DNA of 32,605 nucleotides from Oscillochloris sp. (GCA_012032775.1 JAAUQO010000054.1:1-32605); one strand, 5' to 3'; counted from the stretch's first letter, positions 14,096 to 23,387 are shown. Numbers and translations: made by a program. The notes: generated by a model not told the origin, from the letters alone.

Positions 14096-14737
14096 ATGCG
14101 ATTGATCATCGTTCGTCACGGCGAGAGTGAGTGGAATCGGATTCACCGCTACCAGGGCCAACTCGATTCGCCGTTGTCGGAGGTTGGTATGCAACAGGCT
14201 GAGGCGCTTGGCGAGCGCCTGAAGCACGAGCAGATCGACCACATCTATACCAGCCGGCTTCAGCGCGCGGCGCTTACCGCCAGGGCGATCGCCCGGCATC
14301 ATCCCGGTGTGCCGTTTGAGAACGATGAGGCTCTGTTGGAGATCAGCCACGGCGAGTGGGAAGGGAAGTTCGCCGATGAGATTGAGGCTCAGTACGCCGA
14401 GGGCTTACGAGAGTGGCGCAAGCACCCGACGCGCTCGCAGATGCCCGGCGGCGAGAGTTTCAGCAATGTGCTCAAACGCACCCTCGATTTCAAAGAGCGC
14501 CTGCTTGCCCAGCACCGCGATCAGACGGTGCTGGTGAGTACCCATGACGTGGTTGTGAAGATCCTGGTCGCCGATTCATTGGGCATGAACATGGATCGCA
14601 TCAACCGGATCTGGGTAACGAATGCCAGTATCAGTGTGATTGAATACGGCGACGAGTTGCCGTATCTTGTGAGCCTGAGCGAAGCCGCGCATCTCGGTAC
14701 GCTCGCCAGCACACGCGAGGGCCAGAAGGCGATCTAA
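14096..14737 (+). CDS. Histidine phosphatase superfamily (phosphoglycerate-mutase-like) protein
   Basis: The 213-residue protein has the RHG motif VRHGESEWN (6-14), with His8 the expected phospho-acceptor. Arg57 lies in TSRLQRAALTA and a second catalytic His150 in STHDVV. These are the core residues of cofactor-dependent phosphoglycerate mutases and related phosphatases. At 213 residues it is shorter than dPGM (about 230-250) and closer to the broad-specificity PhoE, GpmB or CobC groups, so it is more likely a phosphatase than a glycolytic mutase. The substrate cannot be assigned. AGGAG lies 10 bases before the ATG. It is a single-gene unit, divergent from dgkA and ending at a palindrome shared with the convergent membrane gene. 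Confidence 0.9.
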   Translation: MRLIIVRHGESEWNRIHRYQGQLDSPLSEVGMQQAEALGERLKHEQIDHIYTSRLQRAALTARAIARHHPGVPFENDEALLEISHGEWEGKFADEIEAQYAEGLREWRKHPTRSQMPGGESFSNVLKRTLDFKERLLAQHRDQTVLVSTHDVVVKILVADSLGMNMDRINRIWVTNASISVIEYGDELPYLVSLSEAAHLGTLASTREGQKAI

Positions 14738-14753
14738 ACCGCAGAAGGTATCC

Positions 14754-14773
14754 GGGCGCAGCATGCTGCGCCC
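14754..14773. terminator. 20-base perfect palindrome at a convergent junction, family B repeat
   Basis: A fully self-complementary stretch (arms GGGCGCAGCA and its complement) is followed by TTT on the plus strand. It lies between the convergent phosphatase and membrane-protein stops, so it may terminate from either side. The core GCAGCATGCTGC matches the palindrome at 10885-10912. Confidence 0.6.
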
Positions 14774-14775
14774 TT

Positions 14776-16257
14776 TCAGCAATTCTGATTCGTCATCAGG
14801 CGGCAACGGTCGAAGATCAATGCGCCGATCTTATCGATGATCTGGCGCGGCACTTCGACGAACTGCCAATAAAGCATATCTCCCCAGATCAACTCCTCGC
14901 GGATCGCCGTGCGCAAGAGTGTCCACTGGGCGATCAGCCCGGCATTCCAGTAGATCAACAATCCGGCCGCAAGTAGGATCGGCCAGATGCCGATCTGCGG
15001 GCGCAACCAGTGAATGAGCGCCGCCAGACCCAGCACGAAGATCGGTGTACACTCGATCAGGCGGCGAAAGCCGAAGGCGCGCCGGAGATGCCAGGTGGTG
15101 CCGAACGCACCATTGATGTAGGTCTGGGCCAGAAATCCCGCCAGCAACAACACGGCAAGCCAGATATCTTTGCGCCCAAGCCGGATCAGCCCCAGGAGGC
15201 CGATCGCCAGCACCGGCGCCCAGAGGAACGCGCCCCGGCCGGGATCGATCAGGGTATTGAAGAAGTTCGGGCTGGTCCAGATCAATTTGCCGCTGACGGT
15301 AGACGAAGGTGTCGGCTGGCCGTTGAGCACCTGATAAGCTAATAATTGCGGTATGATCGCCAGGATCAACATCAGCAAAAATGCGCCATGCCGGCCGAAC
15401 TGCCGTGCCGCCGCCGGCCAATCACGCCGGCGCAACAGATTGCGGTACTGCGCCAGGGCTTCGAGGGCTGGAATGATCAACAGCAGTCCCAGTTGCTCGC
15501 GGGTTATCACCATCAGGCCGCCGACCAATCCCAGCAACAGCCACATCCCCAGGCTGCGCTCGCCCGGCCGGCCCCAGTGGCGCATCCAGAATGTCAGGAA
15601 CAACGCAAACAGAAAGAAGCCGTTTGCGTGCGACCAGGGCATGGCGATGTAGCTGTAGAATACCAGCGGCGAGGCTAGAAAGACGGTCAGGGTTGCGACG
15701 GTTGCCGCGAAATCGTCGCTGAAACGGCGAGCCAGCCGATAGGTCAGTTGCAATCCAAGGGCGCAATACAGTACCGTCATCATCGTTGCGCCAAGGATAT
15801 ACGGCTGGCTGTAGCCGTCGCGCGGGATGCTTGCGCCAAAGCTGTTGGCGAGCAGCACAACGCCGTCGGCGAGGATCAAACCCGGCGCCCACAGAATCGC
15901 CGAGCCGACCGGGGCGACATTGCGCAATAAACCGGTTTCCGGGTTCGGGTTGACGGCATCTTCGCGCAACAGTGCGTCGCGCACGGCGGTATCGCCAAAG
16001 CGCAAGCCTTGCGCGGCGAAGTACGTATATTCGTTCCGAAAATCCAGATCGCCGTCGAAATACACTGAGCGCAGATAGGCGTAATACTGCACTTCATCAC
16101 TCAGGGCAACCCGTGGAAGGCTCAGCGGCAACAACAACAGGCAGACGGCAAGAATAATCCACGGCCCCACATCATGGGTCGCAATCCAGGTGGATACCCG
16201 TTGCCGGAATGTTTTCGCGCTGTTGACGGCGGTGATCGCCGTCCGATCTGCGGTCAT
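14776..16257 (-). CDS. Polytopic membrane protein, GT-C glycosyltransferase-like
   Basis: The 493-residue protein has a cytosolic N-terminus of about 30 residues, then about 10-12 hydrophobic helices, the first at about 33-52. Directly after TM1 comes SDEVQYYAYLRS with Asp54-Glu55. An acidic pair in the first external loop is the hallmark of GT-C enzymes that use lipid-phosphate sugar donors. The acceptor and sugar are unknown. GGAGG lies 9 bases before the ATG. It is the last gene of the minus-strand glycan neighbourhood and has its own probable promoter upstream, next to the terminator of the exported beta-propeller gene. No conserved family name can be given with certainty; a PMT/ArnT-like assignment is tentative. 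Confidence 0.75.
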   Translation of the reverse strand: MTADRTAITAVNSAKTFRQRVSTWIATHDVGPWIILAVCLLLLPLSLPRVALSDEVQYYAYLRSVYFDGDLDFRNEYTYFAAQGLRFGDTAVRDALLREDAVNPNPETGLLRNVAPVGSAILWAPGLILADGVVLLANSFGASIPRDGYSQPYILGATMMTVLYCALGLQLTYRLARRFSDDFAATVATLTVFLASPLVFYSYIAMPWSHANGFFLFALFLTFWMRHWGRPGERSLGMWLLLGLVGGLMVITREQLGLLLIIPALEALAQYRNLLRRRDWPAAARQFGRHGAFLLMLILAIIPQLLAYQVLNGQPTPSSTVSGKLIWTSPNFFNTLIDPGRGAFLWAPVLAIGLLGLIRLGRKDIWLAVLLLAGFLAQTYINGAFGTTWHLRRAFGFRRLIECTPIFVLGLAALIHWLRPQIGIWPILLAAGLLIYWNAGLIAQWTLLRTAIREELIWGDMLYWQFVEVPRQIIDKIGALIFDRCRLMTNQNC

Positions 16258-16299
16258 GAACTCGCACCTCCAGAACTACCGGGCCTGAGCGCCGGGCCA

Positions 16300-16305
16300 A
16301 TTATA
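16300..16305 (-). promoter_or_regulatory. Probable -10 box of the GT-C-like gene
   Basis: A perfect TATAAT on the minus strand, 42 bases upstream of the ATG at 16257 and just downstream of the terminator at 16326-16359. The -35 region is weak. Confidence 0.5.
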
Positions 16306-16325
16306 CACGCTTCGGTATTGTCGCG

Positions 16326-16359
16326 AATAAAAAGGCGGACTTGCATTGGCAAGCCCGCC
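16326..16359 (-). terminator. Intrinsic terminator of the exported beta-propeller gene
   Basis: On the minus strand a stem of 11 bases (10 of 11 paired; plus-strand arms 16334-16344 and 16349-16359) with a 4-base loop is followed by TTTTTATT. It lies about 65 bases past the stop at 16425, so it separates that gene from the membrane protein downstream. Confidence 0.85.
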
Positions 16360-16400
16360 CTCGATGATAAGAATTACGCAGTTGCCCCGTAGTCTACCGG

Positions 16401-16420
16401 CGCAACCGACTGTTTCGCCC
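16401..16420. repeat. Partial copy of the family A repeat
   Basis: CCGACTGTTTCGCCC at 16406-16420 matches the right arm of the element at 13257-13272 with two mismatches. No partner arm is seen, so it looks like a decayed copy next to the end of the exported protein gene. Confidence 0.4.
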
Positions 16421-16424
16421 GGCC

Positions 16425-18659
16425 CTACGGTTTCACAATCGCCGGCAGGTAGATTGCCGGCTTTGTGATCTGGCTCAGGCTAATCTGTGCTTCAAGGTAG
16501 GTACTGCTTGGGTTACCGGCGCCGTCGAGGAAGCGTAGATAGACATAATAATCGCCGATAGTGACCTGATTTTCGGGCAACCCTGAAGCCAGGCTCCATT
16601 CACGGATCGTAAAGGTTCCGCCGGTTGCACTCACCTGAACCGGTGTCCAGATTAGACCGCCGTTCAGGGTCGGATCTTCCAGCGGTGTACGGCTATTCGC
16701 CACCCAGACACCCCAGAAGCCGGGACTGGGATAATGATCGTCGCTGATCTGAACACCGTTCACCTGCAGATTCACCAGCAAGCTCGCACTGGTTGTGCCG
16801 AGGGTCAGGCTATCGCTGGTCGAAGTCGAGACAAGCGGCGCCTCGACATCGTACACAAACGACTGCGCGAAATCCTCGATATTCCCGGCGCCGTCGCTCA
16901 CTCGTACCAGCACTGTATTCTGGCCTTCAACCGGCAAGCTTGGGAAGGGTACAACATTGGCGAACTTATCATCGGAGACGGTGTACGCCGGCAGAATATT
17001 TGTGGTGCTCTGGCCGGTCGCAATATCCTTCAGGCCGCTGCAATCAGCCTTACCCTGCATCTCCAGGTAGAACACCGGCACACGGGTATAGCCGGGTGCG
17101 CCGTCGGAAGCGCCGTCGCTGCCGAAATCATCCAGAACACTATTCGAGAAGATCGGCGAGCGTCGTTGCAGGTACGGATTACTCGCCGCCACTGCCGCAT
17201 CGATCGTGCCGTCGATCCGGATCGAGTCGTTGGCGGCCGATGCCTGGGTCGTACTGCTGTTGCGCACCAGGGTATACAGGGTTGCCTGACTGCAATTCGT
17301 CGGTACCGCATCAGGAACCGCGATCGTGATCGGATTGCTGAATGGCTTCCAGCCGTCCGAATCATTATCGCTGTCGGTTGGTGCGCCGCCCCACTTCCAC
17401 AGGATCTCGGTCGGCTCATTCGTCACTTCTTCAAAGCGAACAATGACATTCCCTTTGTCACGCACAACATCTACGCCCTCTTCGATCACCGGAACTGCCC
17501 GGGTGCCGGATGGACCCGACGCGGTGCGGAAAAGATAGTAGTACGGGCGGGCGATGCCGCTGCCGTCGAAGCGTTCGGCGGCGATATGGGCATACCCACT
17601 GCCCTGCCGGTCAACCGCAAGATGGGCGTTGAAATTTGCGCCGCCCGATCCTGCTGCGATGCCGACCGATTGCCCATCGACAAGCAGCGCATAAAACACC
17701 TGCGGCGAACCGCCGGGCCGGCCGACCCAACCGAGATGAATCGCATTATTGGCATCCACGACGACATTGACGGCGCCGATCACGAAACTGGTCACGATCC
17801 GCCGCGATGTCCATTGGTTGGCGGCCTGGCGCTCGGCGAGAAACGCACCTGAACTGACGCCGCTGTCGGCCGCACCTCGATAGCCGACATAGGCCTTACC
17901 GTCCGGTCCGAAGCTGATGCTTGGATTGCTGACCTCGACGCCTGAAGATACCTTCTCGGAAGAAAAGCTGCTGCCGTTCCAGAAACTGGCGTAGATCTCC
18001 AGGTTGCCTGAGTTGTAGGCAATCCCGAATTGACCTGCTGAACTGACGGAAATTGCCGGCGGTGTCGAGAATGTATTCACCGACGACGCAAAGATCGTGC
18101 TCGACCATGTTGCGCCGTTATCGGTGGATGTGCGTGCAAAAACCTCCGGATCGTTGCCGTCGCGGCGGACATCCTGCCAGATCACAAACACCCGTTCCGG
18201 TGTCGCTGCAACCTGAGCGAAAATCCCGAAAATCGCGCCGCTGATCACGGTACGCTCCGGCCCCCATGTGCCGTCAGAGGCGCGAACACGGAGTTTGATC
18301 CGCCGCTCCTCAATACTCGACCAGGTGTAGTACAGGCTGTTGTCGCTGGACAGAAACAACGCCGGCGACGAGTAATCGGATTGGCCTTCGGCCGTACCGA
18401 CCCGGAAGGCATCGCCGAATTCACGCGCATCTTCGGCTTTGTTCCAGTACAGTGCGTCAAGCTGCGCACTGTTTGCTGCATAGTGTAAAACGCCGTTGCC
18501 GACGGCGACTTTGGGGAATTTGCTCTCCCGCGGGCCGGGCACCTGAATCTGTGCTTCCAGGGTCGGAGCGGTACCACCCTGGGCTTGCGCCGGTATACTG
18601 AACGGCAGCGAACTCACCAGGATCAGCAAAGCGCAGAGAAAAAATAGTTGTCGCGGCAT
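16425..18659 (-). CDS. Secreted protein with sialidase-type (BNR) beta-propeller
   Basis: The 744-residue protein starts with a signal peptide: a hydrophobic core at about 5-20 and a likely cleavage after AQA at 24-26. Residues about 35-400 are a run of blade-like repeats. They include an Asp-box (STDNGATW, 178-185), the signature of sialidase/BNR propellers, and a VFVIWQDVRRDGND blade typical of exo-sialidase-like propellers. The catalytic Arg triad of true sialidases is not evident, so a binding or structural role is likelier than hydrolysis. Residues about 400-725 look like extracellular beta-sandwich (Ig-like) modules. It ends with PAIYLPAIVKP. I recall similar Tyr-Leu-Pro tails on other Chloroflexota exported proteins, possibly a sorting signal. 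GGAG lies 8 bases before the ATG. It follows another exported protein gene 61 bases upstream. Confidence 0.8.
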   Translation of the reverse strand: MPRQLFFLCALLILVSSLPFSIPAQAQGGTAPTLEAQIQVPGPRESKFPKVAVGNGVLHYAANSAQLDALYWNKAEDAREFGDAFRVGTAEGQSDYSSPALFLSSDNSLYYTWSSIEERRIKLRVRASDGTWGPERTVISGAIFGIFAQVAATPERVFVIWQDVRRDGNDPEVFARTSTDNGATWSSTIFASSVNTFSTPPAISVSSAGQFGIAYNSGNLEIYASFWNGSSFSSEKVSSGVEVSNPSISFGPDGKAYVGYRGAADSGVSSGAFLAERQAANQWTSRRIVTSFVIGAVNVVVDANNAIHLGWVGRPGGSPQVFYALLVDGQSVGIAAGSGGANFNAHLAVDRQGSGYAHIAAERFDGSGIARPYYYLFRTASGPSGTRAVPVIEEGVDVVRDKGNVIVRFEEVTNEPTEILWKWGGAPTDSDNDSDGWKPFSNPITIAVPDAVPTNCSQATLYTLVRNSSTTQASAANDSIRIDGTIDAAVAASNPYLQRRSPIFSNSVLDDFGSDGASDGAPGYTRVPVFYLEMQGKADCSGLKDIATGQSTTNILPAYTVSDDKFANVVPFPSLPVEGQNTVLVRVSDGAGNIEDFAQSFVYDVEAPLVSTSTSDSLTLGTTSASLLVNLQVNGVQISDDHYPSPGFWGVWVANSRTPLEDPTLNGGLIWTPVQVSATGGTFTIREWSLASGLPENQVTIGDYYVYLRFLDGAGNPSSTYLEAQISLSQITKPAIYLPAIVKP

Positions 18660-18687
18660 TACGCTTTCTCCAACCTTTAACCTTTAT

Positions 18688-18705
18688 GGAGGCGCCGATG
18701 CCTCC
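18688..18705 (-). repeat. Short hairpin between two exported-protein genes
   Basis: GGAGGC (18688-18693) and GCCTCC (18700-18705) are perfect 6-base arms around a 6-base loop. No U-tract follows on the minus strand. It could adjust the ratio of the two genes by processing or partial termination. Confidence 0.35.
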
Positions 18706-18720
18706 CGCTTTCCGGCCGGT

Positions 18721-19503
18721 TTACGGCGTACTGATGATCAGATCGTCGTAGAAGAGGCCGCCAAGGGCGCGGGTGTAGACGCCGGCGCTCCCGGCCGCCA
18801 ATGGCTGCGGGTCGGTTGCGTCAACCACGACCACGCCGTCGAGGCTGACGGTGATCTGTCCGCCGACCACCTGCATTTCCAGCACATGCCACGCGCGCGG
18901 CGTGAAGCCGGTCTGCTTGATCTCGACCAGGGCTGTGGCGACGCCATCGACCACCTTCTCCAGCACCTGCTTGGGTTCGGCCTCGTACTCGTTCTTGAGG
19001 ATGCGATAGCGGTAGTAACTGGCTTCGGTGGCCACCGCACCGTTGTAGCGGGCGATCAGGCCGGCCACGCCGTTGTACTCGTCGTAGAAGCCGGCCCGCA
19101 CGATCACATCACCATAAGTGGCGTCGGCAACCAGGGCGGCGACTTCGTGGGTCGAGGGGTTGCGGGCGCGGCCGGCGAGGTCCTGAACCAGGCGACCGTC
19201 CTGGACAACCCAGTTGGCGCGCAGGTCGTCGAGCACATTGGCGAGATCGACGAAGTGCAGGCGGTCGCGGGCGGCGGGGTTGTGAAAGTCCTCGCGAAAC
19301 AGTTCGCTGGCGGCGAGGGCGGGGGCGGGGGTGGGATTGGCGCCGACGGTGGGGGTTGGCGGATACTCGGGATACTCCAGGATGGGTTGTTGCTCCTGGG
19401 CGACACCGGCGGGCGTAGCCCAGAAACTCCAGCCGAGCAGGGCGGCGAGCACCGCGACGGCGGCCAGACCGCCCAGAATTGCCGGCATACGATATCGTTG
19501 CAT
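18721..19503 (-). CDS. Exported single-pass protein with a probable jelly-roll (LamG/DUF1080-like) domain
   Basis: AAGGAG (19517-19512) lies 8 bases before ATG 19503 and overlaps the GTG three codons upstream, so ATG 19503 is the start (260 residues). A hydrophobic helix at about 8-28 is either an uncleaved anchor or a signal peptide. A Pro/Thr-rich linker at about 45-62 follows. The remainder (about 65-260) has the strand pattern and phrases (GLIARYNG, YYRYRIL, WHVLEMQVVGGQITVSLDGVVV) seen in concanavalin-like carbohydrate-binding domains of the DUF1080/LamG type. I see no catalytic motif, so binding of a surface glycan is the best guess. It is transcribed from a promoter at 19608-19636 and precedes the beta-propeller gene. 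Confidence 0.75.
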   Translation of the reverse strand: MQRYRMPAILGGLAAVAVLAALLGWSFWATPAGVAQEQQPILEYPEYPPTPTVGANPTPAPALAASELFREDFHNPAARDRLHFVDLANVLDDLRANWVVQDGRLVQDLAGRARNPSTHEVAALVADATYGDVIVRAGFYDEYNGVAGLIARYNGAVATEASYYRYRILKNEYEAEPKQVLEKVVDGVATALVEIKQTGFTPRAWHVLEMQVVGGQITVSLDGVVVVDATDPQPLAAGSAGVYTRALGGLFYDDLIISTP

Positions 19504-19607
19504 GTTTGTCACTCCTTACAGATGATTGCGAAGCATAGGCAGGTATTCACAGTGCGGCCCGATGCTTCAAGTAATGCGCAGCTTCAGCGCCCCCGATAGG
19601 GGCCGGT

Positions 19608-19636
19608 ACTCTAATCCTTCCTGGTTGTTTTGTCAA
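19608..19636 (-). promoter_or_regulatory. Promoter of the two exported-protein genes
   Basis: On the minus strand a perfect TTGACA (19636-19631) is 17 bases from TAGAGT (19613-19608), a 4/6 match to the -10. It overlaps the stop of the upstream glycosyltransferase gene. The leader begins with a small CCCC/GGGG hairpin near 19590-19602. This separates the exported-protein unit from the glycosyltransferase. Confidence 0.6.
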
Positions 19637-20892
19637 TGATTTCGGGATGACAGCGGCTGCCGATCTGCGAGTGCGCCTTGATACAGTGTCAGCAGATCAG
19701 CGGCGATCCGGGCCGAACTAAATGCCGGCGCCAGCGCCGCCGCACGCCGGCTGTGTTCCTCCCATACCCGGCGATCACGCAGCAATGTTGCCAACGCCGC
19801 TGCGATCGCCGGCCCGGAACGCGGATCAACCACCATCCCGGCCTGTTGCTCGGCCACATACGCACTCGCGCCGGTCGTACGAGTTACGATCGGCGGTGTC
19901 CCGACCGCTGCCGCCTCAATCACGACGCGACTAAACGACTCGGCCACCGAAGGGATGACGGCCGCGTCTGCGCCCGCCAGGTGCATCATCGCTTCATGAT
20001 GCGGAATCCCACCGGTGAGATGGATATCATCGGCCACTCCGAGTTCATCGGATCGCTTGCGCAAGAAGGCACCGTAATCTCCGAACCGCGGCGTGCTGCG
20101 ATTCGGGCCGACAATCAACACTTGCGGCCATAGCCCTGCTTCTCGTGCGAACGGCAGGGCTTCCACCAGATACGCGATCCCCTTGAAGGGATGCAGACGG
20201 TTCAGGCTGACCACAATCGGGCGTTGCGGATCGAGGCTGTAACGTGTTACTAAGGCTTCCCGGGCCTGGCGGCGGAAGGTGTCGAGCGGGATGTCGGCGG
20301 GTGGGAAACTGTCGGCGGTGATGTTATAGGGGATTGTGGTCACAGTCTCGGGTTTTGCGCCGAGCCTGATCGCAAGATCACGAATCTGCGGTGAATCGGC
20401 GCGCAACAGCAAGGCACGCTGAAAAATCCACGGCAATAAGCTACGCACCACCCGGTAACGACCGTATCCGTAGTCGTAATCCGGTTCGGCCATAATGTCG
20501 GCGCCCGGCAACGTCACCGCCAGCGGCGGTGTATCGGGGCCGCTGCCCAATGCGGCAACTAATCCCAGGGGGAACGCCGTCTCGATATGGATGAGATCGC
20601 ATTGCCGCTGCCGGATAAACGGGCGAAAATGCCTGATCGCTCCGGCGAGATACGGGTACGGCAACAGCGAGCCTACCGCCCGATTCGCCACCTTGGCAAT
20701 GCCGGCGCTCACCGGGAGGCGATGCACGCTCACCCCCTCTTCCTCGGTTGTCGTCACCTGCGTTGTACCGGCCGCCAGAGCTAGTACTTCGGCTTGCACA
20801 CCGTGGCGCCGCCATTCAGCGATCACTTCGGTATGAATTCGATTGCCCATCGCGGCACTGTCGTAACGCGGAATAAAATACAAAACACGCAT
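19633..20892 (-). CDS. GT-B-fold glycosyltransferase, GT4-like
   Basis: I start at ATG 20892 (419 residues, beginning MRVLYFIPRY); the frame opens 7 codons earlier at a TTG. The layout is that of a retaining GT-B enzyme. The N-domain contains a NRIHTEV acceptor region (17-23). In the C-domain the sugar-nucleotide site is VVSLNRLHPFKGIAYLVEAL (227-246). The EX7E motif runs from Glu318 to Glu326 (AESFSRVVIEA) and is followed by GTPPIVTRTTG. Such enzymes add hexoses from nucleotide sugars to lipid-linked or polysaccharide acceptors on the cytosolic side. The donor is unknown. GGAG lies 13 bases before the ATG, so the ribosome binding site is loose. Its neighbours are a GT-C-like membrane protein upstream and the exported proteins downstream. 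Confidence 0.87.
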   Translation of the reverse strand: MRVLYFIPRYDSAAMGNRIHTEVIAEWRRHGVQAEVLALAAGTTQVTTTEEEGVSVHRLPVSAGIAKVANRAVGSLLPYPYLAGAIRHFRPFIRQRQCDLIHIETAFPLGLVAALGSGPDTPPLAVTLPGADIMAEPDYDYGYGRYRVVRSLLPWIFQRALLLRADSPQIRDLAIRLGAKPETVTTIPYNITADSFPPADIPLDTFRRQAREALVTRYSLDPQRPIVVSLNRLHPFKGIAYLVEALPFAREAGLWPQVLIVGPNRSTPRFGDYGAFLRKRSDELGVADDIHLTGGIPHHEAMMHLAGADAAVIPSVAESFSRVVIEAAAVGTPPIVTRTTGASAYVAEQQAGMVVDPRSGPAIAAALATLLRDRRVWEEHSRRAAALAPAFSSARIAADLLTLYQGALADRQPLSSRNH

Positions 20893-21042
20893 GGTTTTTC
20901 TCGCTCTCCGCAAACATGGCGGAAAGACGACCCGGTTTCCTGGCTCGGACGTATTACATATCTATGACGAACTAACTGCCGAAAGAGTTTCCTTGTTGAA
21001 CACGCAAAAAGCAGATTATCCGACAATCCGTCGTTTGATCAT

Positions 21043-21060
21043 TGACGCAAATTTGTGTCA
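21043..21060. promoter_or_regulatory. Operator-like palindrome upstream of the GT4-like gene
   Basis: An 18-base near-palindrome, TGACGCAAATTTGTGTCA, is self-complementary at 16 of 18 positions. It lies about 150 bases before the glycosyltransferase start, in the otherwise AT-rich region 20893-21119. No clear promoter is seen there on the minus strand, so the binding role is a guess. Confidence 0.4.
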
Positions 21061-21119
21061 TTCTTACAACAGCCTGATGAGTGTTTCGTGAGAAAGGATG
21101 TAATCACCTTGTCATCCCC

Positions 21120-23387
21120 TTACCTCCGCACCCACATCTCCAATTCGCGTCCGCTCCGCGTGACGATCGGCACAAGTTCGTACTGTGCGCGTAGGACGGC
21201 CGGCCCGCCGAAGTAGTCATCCCAGATCCGGGGGATATAGGTTGGCCGGCGCTCATTCAACACATACTCCGGATCGCGCTTCTCGTGTCCGGCGATACCT
21301 GTGCCCATGTCGGCGATCTCCAACCGTCCGATGTGTTTGTCGGTCAGCCCAAGCAGATCAATCGTGGTGTTGCGGCTGTAATACGCAACCGCGCCCGCGC
21401 CGGAAGCGGCGATACTCGCATCAGGCGCGCCGTGGTCGGCCACCCACCAGCCGATCTCACGCCAGATCCAGACACTCTCGTCCAGGCCGCGAATGGTCTC
21501 GGCCTGATTGTCGGTTCGCGCCAGGGCGCCGAACGCGCCTAGAATCAGCAGCGCCGCCAGCGTGATCCGCCGGAAATTCGCCCTGATGCCGCGTGCTACA
21601 AGATACTCGCCGCCGCTACGAATTCCGTCGGCCAACAAGATCGCGATCCAGGGCAGCAGCGGCACAAAGAATCGTTCGCCACGAAAATGATCCCCGCCGA
21701 CGGCGATAATGTATGCGCTATAGATCAACACCAGCGGCAACATGTATCCGCGCCACGAGCCCAATGCGGCGCGGTGATCGCGCAGCCATGGTACGCCGAT
21801 CAACAACAGCAGTGGGCCGCCTAATGTCAGCGCGAAGTCGCCGGTGTACTGCAAGCCGCGCAGCACTTGCCGTAGCCCGCCGCCGGTTTTAGCGTAAAAC
21901 GTATTCGGCAGTAAGTCGCCGTAAAATGTGAACCGCCACAAAAAATACGGCCCGAAGATCAGCAGAAATGCGCCGCCGAATGCCAGGGCCGCCACCGCAA
22001 TCGGCTTGAACTTCGCGCCGCCGCTAACCCGACCGGTGTGCATCCAGAGCGTGGCCAGCAGATGCAACCCCGTCAATCCGCTGACCATCACCCCTTCCGG
22101 TCGCGTCAGCGCCGCCAATGCAAAGATCGCGCCGGCTCCCGCTAGGGAGCCTACCCGGCCATCTGCGTTAAGATAGACCATCGCGCCGAGTAACAGCAAC
22201 AGCGCAAACAGTCCGGTTTCCAGGCCGGAGCCGCGAGCTGTGTAGAGCAACAAACTCTGCGATGTGCCGGCTACCAACGCCGCCACCAGCGGCCATGGCG
22301 CGGGCAGCAGATAGGTTGCCTGCCGGTAGGTGAGCAATACCAGGGCGAGGCCGAGGATCGTGCCGGCGATATGGCTCCAGAGCGCTACATCACCGCCGAG
22401 TGCGATCACTCCGGCGCTTAACAACGTCCAGAGGAAGTTCGTGTAGCCCTCGACCCGTTCGCCGGTGTTGTAAACGAGGCCATTGCCGGCCACCAGATTC
22501 TGGGCGTAACGAAACGAGATAAACGCATCGTCGGAAAGCCAGGCCGGCCAGATCATCCCCGCGAAGGCGACGATCAGGCAGAGTGCGCTTAATCCCAGCC
22601 GAAGCCCATTGCGCTGCACAAAACATGCCGCGCTAAGTGCGAGTAATGCCAATCCGACCAGGATCGGCAGTGGTAAGGCTGTGGGCCGGTAGAGTGCCGC
22701 CAATCCCGCCAGAGTCAGGCCGCTCAGTCCAATCGAGAGGATTGCAGCGCCGCTTGTGCTGGTGCGCCGGCGCTGCAGCAGATACAGCAGCGGCAAACCA
22801 AGGCCGACCAGAATTGCGGCAGGCCAGTTCGGCCTGCTAACGGGGTGCAGGCTCAGTTCGGTCAGTTGCACGCCGAGCTGGCGTGGATTGCCCGGCGCGA
22901 CAAAGGGGGTTGTCTGGAGATTGAGCCGCAACTCACCATCGCCGGCCGGATCGGCGGGCAGCAGCAGGCGGTAGGTGCGAAATACCGTTGCCGGCGTGGC
23001 AGTCGCCAGTTCGCGATCATCAACCCGAAAACGGATCGCTTGTGGACCTGCCGGATGTTCGCTCCGCAAACGCATCTCGGCGATGTAGGCCGGTGCGGCG
23101 AAAAACGCCCCACGCACCTGAATCAGCGCCGAGCCGCTTGTCCAGCGATAGTTGTAGCCTGCGGGATTGGTTTCGCGGGCATAGATCCCGCTGGTGAAGA
23201 TCGGGCCGGTGAACCGTTCTGCCGCGACGGTGAGACGAAGCGGCGGCTGCAAAATCGCGGCGAATCCGGTCAGCAATGCTGCCGCAACCGTCACGAAAAC
23301 CAGCGCCGCCAGACCAAGGGCTGAGGAGCGCACCCCGGCAGATGTACGGGCGGCGGCGACGGGCTTGTTACTAACGAGACGATCCAT
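21120..23387 (-). CDS. Large polytopic GT-C-like glycosyltransferase (arabinofuranosyltransferase AftB-like)
   Basis: I use ATG 23387 (755 residues); an in-frame ATG 39 bases upstream lies inside a perfect inverted repeat. TM1 (about 22-45) is followed by a beta-rich external region (about 55-180) not needed for a GT-C core. About 10 more helices come after that. The motif [20 protein letters not shown] begins at Leu284 with the Asp286-Asp287 pair, followed by [12 protein letters not shown]. Both closely resemble the first loop of AftB-type arabinofuranosyltransferases, which use decaprenyl-phosphate sugars outside the membrane. [13 protein letters not shown] and [17 protein letters not shown] also fit that group. 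Furanose transfer is suggested but not proved. No good ribosome binding site is seen. The methyltransferase gene lies upstream, with its stop 58 bases before this start. Confidence 0.8.
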   Translation of the reverse strand: MDRLVSNKPVAAARTSAGVRSSALGLAALVFVTVAAALLTGFAAILQPPLRLTVAAERFTGPIFTSGIYARETNPAGYNYRWTSGSALIQVRGAFFAAPAYIAEMRLRSEHPAGPQAIRFRVDDRELATATPATVFRTYRLLLPADPAGDGELRLNLQTTPFVAPGNPRQLGVQLTELSLHPVSRPNWPAAILVGLGLPLLYLLQRRRTSTSGAAILSIGLSGLTLAGLAALYRPTALPLPILVGLALLALSAACFVQRNGLRLGLSALCLIVAFAGMIWPAWLSDDAFISFRYAQNLVAGNGLVYNTGERVEGYTNFLWTLLSAGVIALGGDVALWSHIAGTILGLALVLLTYRQATYLLPAPWPLVAALVAGTSQSLLLYTARGSGLETGLFALLLLLGAMVYLNADGRVGSLAGAGAIFALAALTRPEGVMVSGLTGLHLLATLWMHTGRVSGGAKFKPIAVAALAFGGAFLLIFGPYFLWRFTFYGDLLPNTFYAKTGGGLRQVLRGLQYTGDFALTLGGPLLLLIGVPWLRDHRAALGSWRGYMLPLVLIYSAYIIAVGGDHFRGERFFVPLLPWIAILLADGIRSGGEYLVARGIRANFRRITLAALLILGAFGALARTDNQAETIRGLDESVWIWREIGWWVADHGAPDASIAASGAGAVAYYSRNTTIDLLGLTDKHIGRLEIADMGTGIAGHEKRDPEYVLNERRPTYIPRIWDDYFGGPAVLRAQYELVPIVTRSGRELEMWVRR

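Noticed and set aside
16734..17852. Open frame of 372 codons antisense to the exported beta-propeller gene
   Set aside because: The opposite strand encodes a signal peptide, an Asp-box and a coherent repeat structure. The antisense translation has none.
20823..21026. Small 67-codon minus-strand frame between the GT4-like and GT-C-like genes
   Set aside because: No ribosome binding site, no recognisable sequence, and it runs into the glycosyltransferase start. I treat the gap 20893-21119 as regulatory.
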